Of a DNA stretch of 17,043 nucleotides, positions 15,750 to 17,043 are shown piece after piece. The translations under genes were made by a program, and so were the position numbers. Source of the DNA: Synergistaceae bacterium (GTDB lineage: Bacteria > Synergistota > Synergistia > Synergistales > Synergistaceae); NCBI GenBank assembly GCA_030531285.1, contig JAUNNW010000010.1, positions 1 through 17,043 of the forward strand. Reading direction: 5' to 3'. The first letter of the stretch is position 1. Each line of letters begins with the position of its first letter. The notes beneath the pieces were generated by a model, which was not told where the DNA came from, searched no databases, and saw only the letters and a list, made by a program, of their open reading frames with translations.

Positions 15750-16748
15750 ATGAACCCGAGACAGCATCAGGAAGAAATAGAGCGACAAACGCTTTCGCAT
15801 TTTGCGTGTCTTTCAGTAAATTCCAAAGGCAGGAAAAAAGCCGAGCCTGAATGTACAGTCAGAACCTGTTTTCAAAGAGACAGGGACAGAATTATACACA
15901 GTAAATCATTCCGCAGGCTGAAATACAAAACCCAGGTCCTTTTATTGCCGGAAGGCGACCATTACCGTACGCGCCTGACTCACACGCTTGAAGTTACGCA
16001 AATAGCCCGCACAATAGCAAGGGCAATGAGACTTAATGAAGACCTTGCGGAAGCGATTGCTCTTGGGCACGACCTCGGGCACACGCCGTTCGGACACGTT
16101 GGGGAAACTGTGCTTAACAAACTTGCCAAGGAACACGGGCTTGGCGGCTTTCACCACGCCGCTCAAAGTCTCAGAGTGGTTGATACAATCGAAAAAGACG
16201 GAGAAGGACTGAATTTGACATGGGAAGTCCGTATGGGGATAATTCAGCATTCCAAGGGACAGGTTGACGTGCATCTCGGTTACAATCTTGAGAAACCGAC
16301 AACTATGGAGGCGTGGGCAGTACGCATATCCGACTCGATAGCCTACGTAAATCACGACCTTGACGATGCTCTCCGCGCCGGTTTTTTCGCTAAAAAAGAC
16401 CTGCCGTCGGAGATTACGCGGGGCATAGGAGAGACACATTCACGGAGAATAAACGCGCTGATTTCCAACCTGCTTGAAAACAGCAGCGAAAACGAACTGA
16501 AATTCGGCGATGATATGCTTGAGCACATAGAATTTCTCCGCAGATACCTGTATGACAACGTGTATCGCTGCCCAAACGCTGTTAGGGAAGACTCGCGCGT
16601 TGACTACGTGCTTACCGCGATTTTCAATTATGAAATTCAAAATGGACGCACGCCGCGCGAAACAATAGATTTTGTTTCGGGTATGACCGACCGTTTCGCG
16701 CTTAACTATTTTGACAAACTTTTTGTCCCGACGCCGTGGAGCGAATGA
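15750..16748 (+). CDS. dgt: Deoxyguanosinetriphosphate triphosphohydrolase-like HD protein
   Basis: An HD-superfamily enzyme expected to split dNTPs into deoxynucleosides and triphosphate, adjusting the DNA precursor pool. The 332 residues fit the short dGTPase-like class rather than the E. coli Dgt of about 505. The signature is intact: RTRLTHTLEV with His78, ALGHDLGHTPFGH with His107-Asp108 and His111/116, and VRISDSIAYVNHD with Asp195 as the last metal ligand. An upstream RDRDRIIHSKSFRRLKYKTQV block is typical of the family. Which dNTP it prefers cannot be read from the sequence. ATG 15750 follows GGGAGGT by about 6 bases. A terminator separates it from glyS, so it probably has its own promoter. 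No terminator is visible between it and the transporter gene 58 bases downstream. Confidence 0.93.
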   Translation: MNPRQHQEEIERQTLSHFACLSVNSKGRKKAEPECTVRTCFQRDRDRIIHSKSFRRLKYKTQVLLLPEGDHYRTRLTHTLEVTQIARTIARAMRLNEDLAEAIALGHDLGHTPFGHVGETVLNKLAKEHGLGGFHHAAQSLRVVDTIEKDGEGLNLTWEVRMGIIQHSKGQVDVHLGYNLEKPTTMEAWAVRISDSIAYVNHDLDDALRAGFFAKKDLPSEITRGIGETHSRRINALISNLLENSSENELKFGDDMLEHIEFLRRYLYDNVYRCPNAVREDSRVDYVLTAIFNYEIQNGRTPRETIDFVSGMTDRFALNYFDKLFVPTPWSE

Positions 16749-16765
16749 TACAATTATTTATGACT

Positions 16766-16783
16766 TATAATATTTATAATATT
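16766..16783 (+). promoter_or_regulatory. Tandem TATAATATT repeat, possible promoter region of the transporter gene
   Basis: The 9-base unit TATAATATT occurs twice back to back (16766-16774 and 16775-16783), giving two perfect TATAAT boxes 9 bases apart within a nearly pure A/T stretch of the dgt-OPT gap. No convincing -35 hexamer lies 16-18 bases upstream of either, so promoter use is uncertain. A transcript from here would have only a 20-30 base leader before the Shine-Dalgarno. Confidence 0.4.
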
Positions 16784-16806
16784 TAATATATTAAGGAGGA
16801 ATACGA

Positions 16807-17043
16807 ATGAACGAAGAATTTAAACCCTACATACCGGCGGAAGAAAGCAAAGAGGAGCTGACTTTCACAGCTATTGTTCTGGGAATGTTTTTGGCTGTCA
16901 TATTCGGCGCGGCAAACGCCTATCTTGGGCTGAGGCTTGGCACCACTATATCCTCATCAATTCCGGCAGCCGTCATTTCTATGGGCATAATCAGGGGAGT
17001 TTTGAAAAGAAACTCTATTTTGGAAAACAACATTGTACAGTCT
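16807..17043 (+). CDS. OPT-family oligopeptide transporter, N-terminal part
   Basis: The first 79 residues of a gene that runs off the right edge. The ATG at 16807 is preceded by AAGGAGGA with about 6 bases of spacing, a strong site. After a charged N-terminus (NEEFKPYIPAEESKEEL) comes a first membrane helix (FTAIVLGMFLAVIFGAANAY). Typical OPT sequences follow, namely LGLRLGTTISSSIPAAVIS, then MGIIRGVLKR and ILENNIVQS, matching the conserved N-terminus of bacterial OPT-superfamily transporters. These import oligopeptides or metal-chelate compounds with protons; the substrate cannot be told from this fragment. The gene lies 58 AT-rich bases after dgt and is probably expressed separately or as the second gene after dgt. 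Confidence 0.9.
   Translation, partial: MNEEFKPYIPAEESKEELTFTAIVLGMFLAVIFGAANAYLGLRLGTTISSSIPAAVISMGIIRGVLKRNSILENNIVQS

Noticed and set aside
15942..16439. Long minus-strand open frame of 165 codons opposite dgt
   Set aside because: It lies wholly inside a gene with intact HD motifs, has no family resemblance and is explained by codon bias of the sense strand. The same applies to the other antisense frames, for example 3051-3485 and 4918-5304.
1..17043. CRISPR array, mobile element, defence island, tRNA or rRNA gene
   Set aside because: There are no regularly spaced repeats, transposase or integrase motifs, terminal inverted repeats or tRNA-like folds; the window is filled with core genes.

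Overview
The window holds a dense, single-strand (+) block of bacterial housekeeping genes. I see no phage, insertion sequence, CRISPR, tRNA or rRNA signal. Base composition inside genes is near 50% GC by eye, dropping to clearly AT-rich only in the gaps before glyQ and before the last gene. Every complete gene reads through without a frameshift, and the two genes at the window edges are cut only by the window.

Layout. Positions 1-12429 look like one long transcription unit: 3' end of glmU, then prs, rplY (ctc type), pth, mfd, mazG, a small NifU C-terminal-domain gene, phoH, a 7TM-HD c-di-AMP phosphodiesterase (pgpH type), ybeY, era and recO. Most junctions are overlaps of 1 to about 40 bases or gaps below 40 bases. 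A 263-base AT-rich gap (12430-12692) follows. It holds a good sigma-70-type promoter and some weak hairpins, and leads into the glyQ-glyS pair. A very strong near-symmetrical hairpin terminator (15683-15737) separates glyS from dgt. A short AT-rich gap then leads into the start of an OPT-family transporter gene, which runs off the window.

How the genes fit together. glmU makes UDP-GlcNAc for the envelope, prs makes PRPP for nucleotides, and mazG and dgt police the nucleotide pool. rplY, pth, ybeY, era and glyQS serve ribosome assembly and translation. mfd and recO repair DNA. The pgpH-type enzyme degrades the second messenger c-di-AMP at the membrane.

Organism. The order joins two neighbourhoods that, from general knowledge, lie far apart in Bacillus subtilis: glmU-prs-ctc-pth-mfd-(mazG) and phoH-pgpH-ybeY-(dgkA-cdd)-era-recO-glyQ-glyS. 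The sporulation-linked genes and dgkA/cdd are absent here. Divergent but complete proteins in this arrangement suggest a non-sporulating lineage near the Firmicutes. My best guess is Synergistota, with moderate to low confidence. I did not find an undescribed system. The most noteworthy points are the merged super-cluster, the glyQS leader structures in place of a T-box, and the terminator/promoter overlap before dgt.
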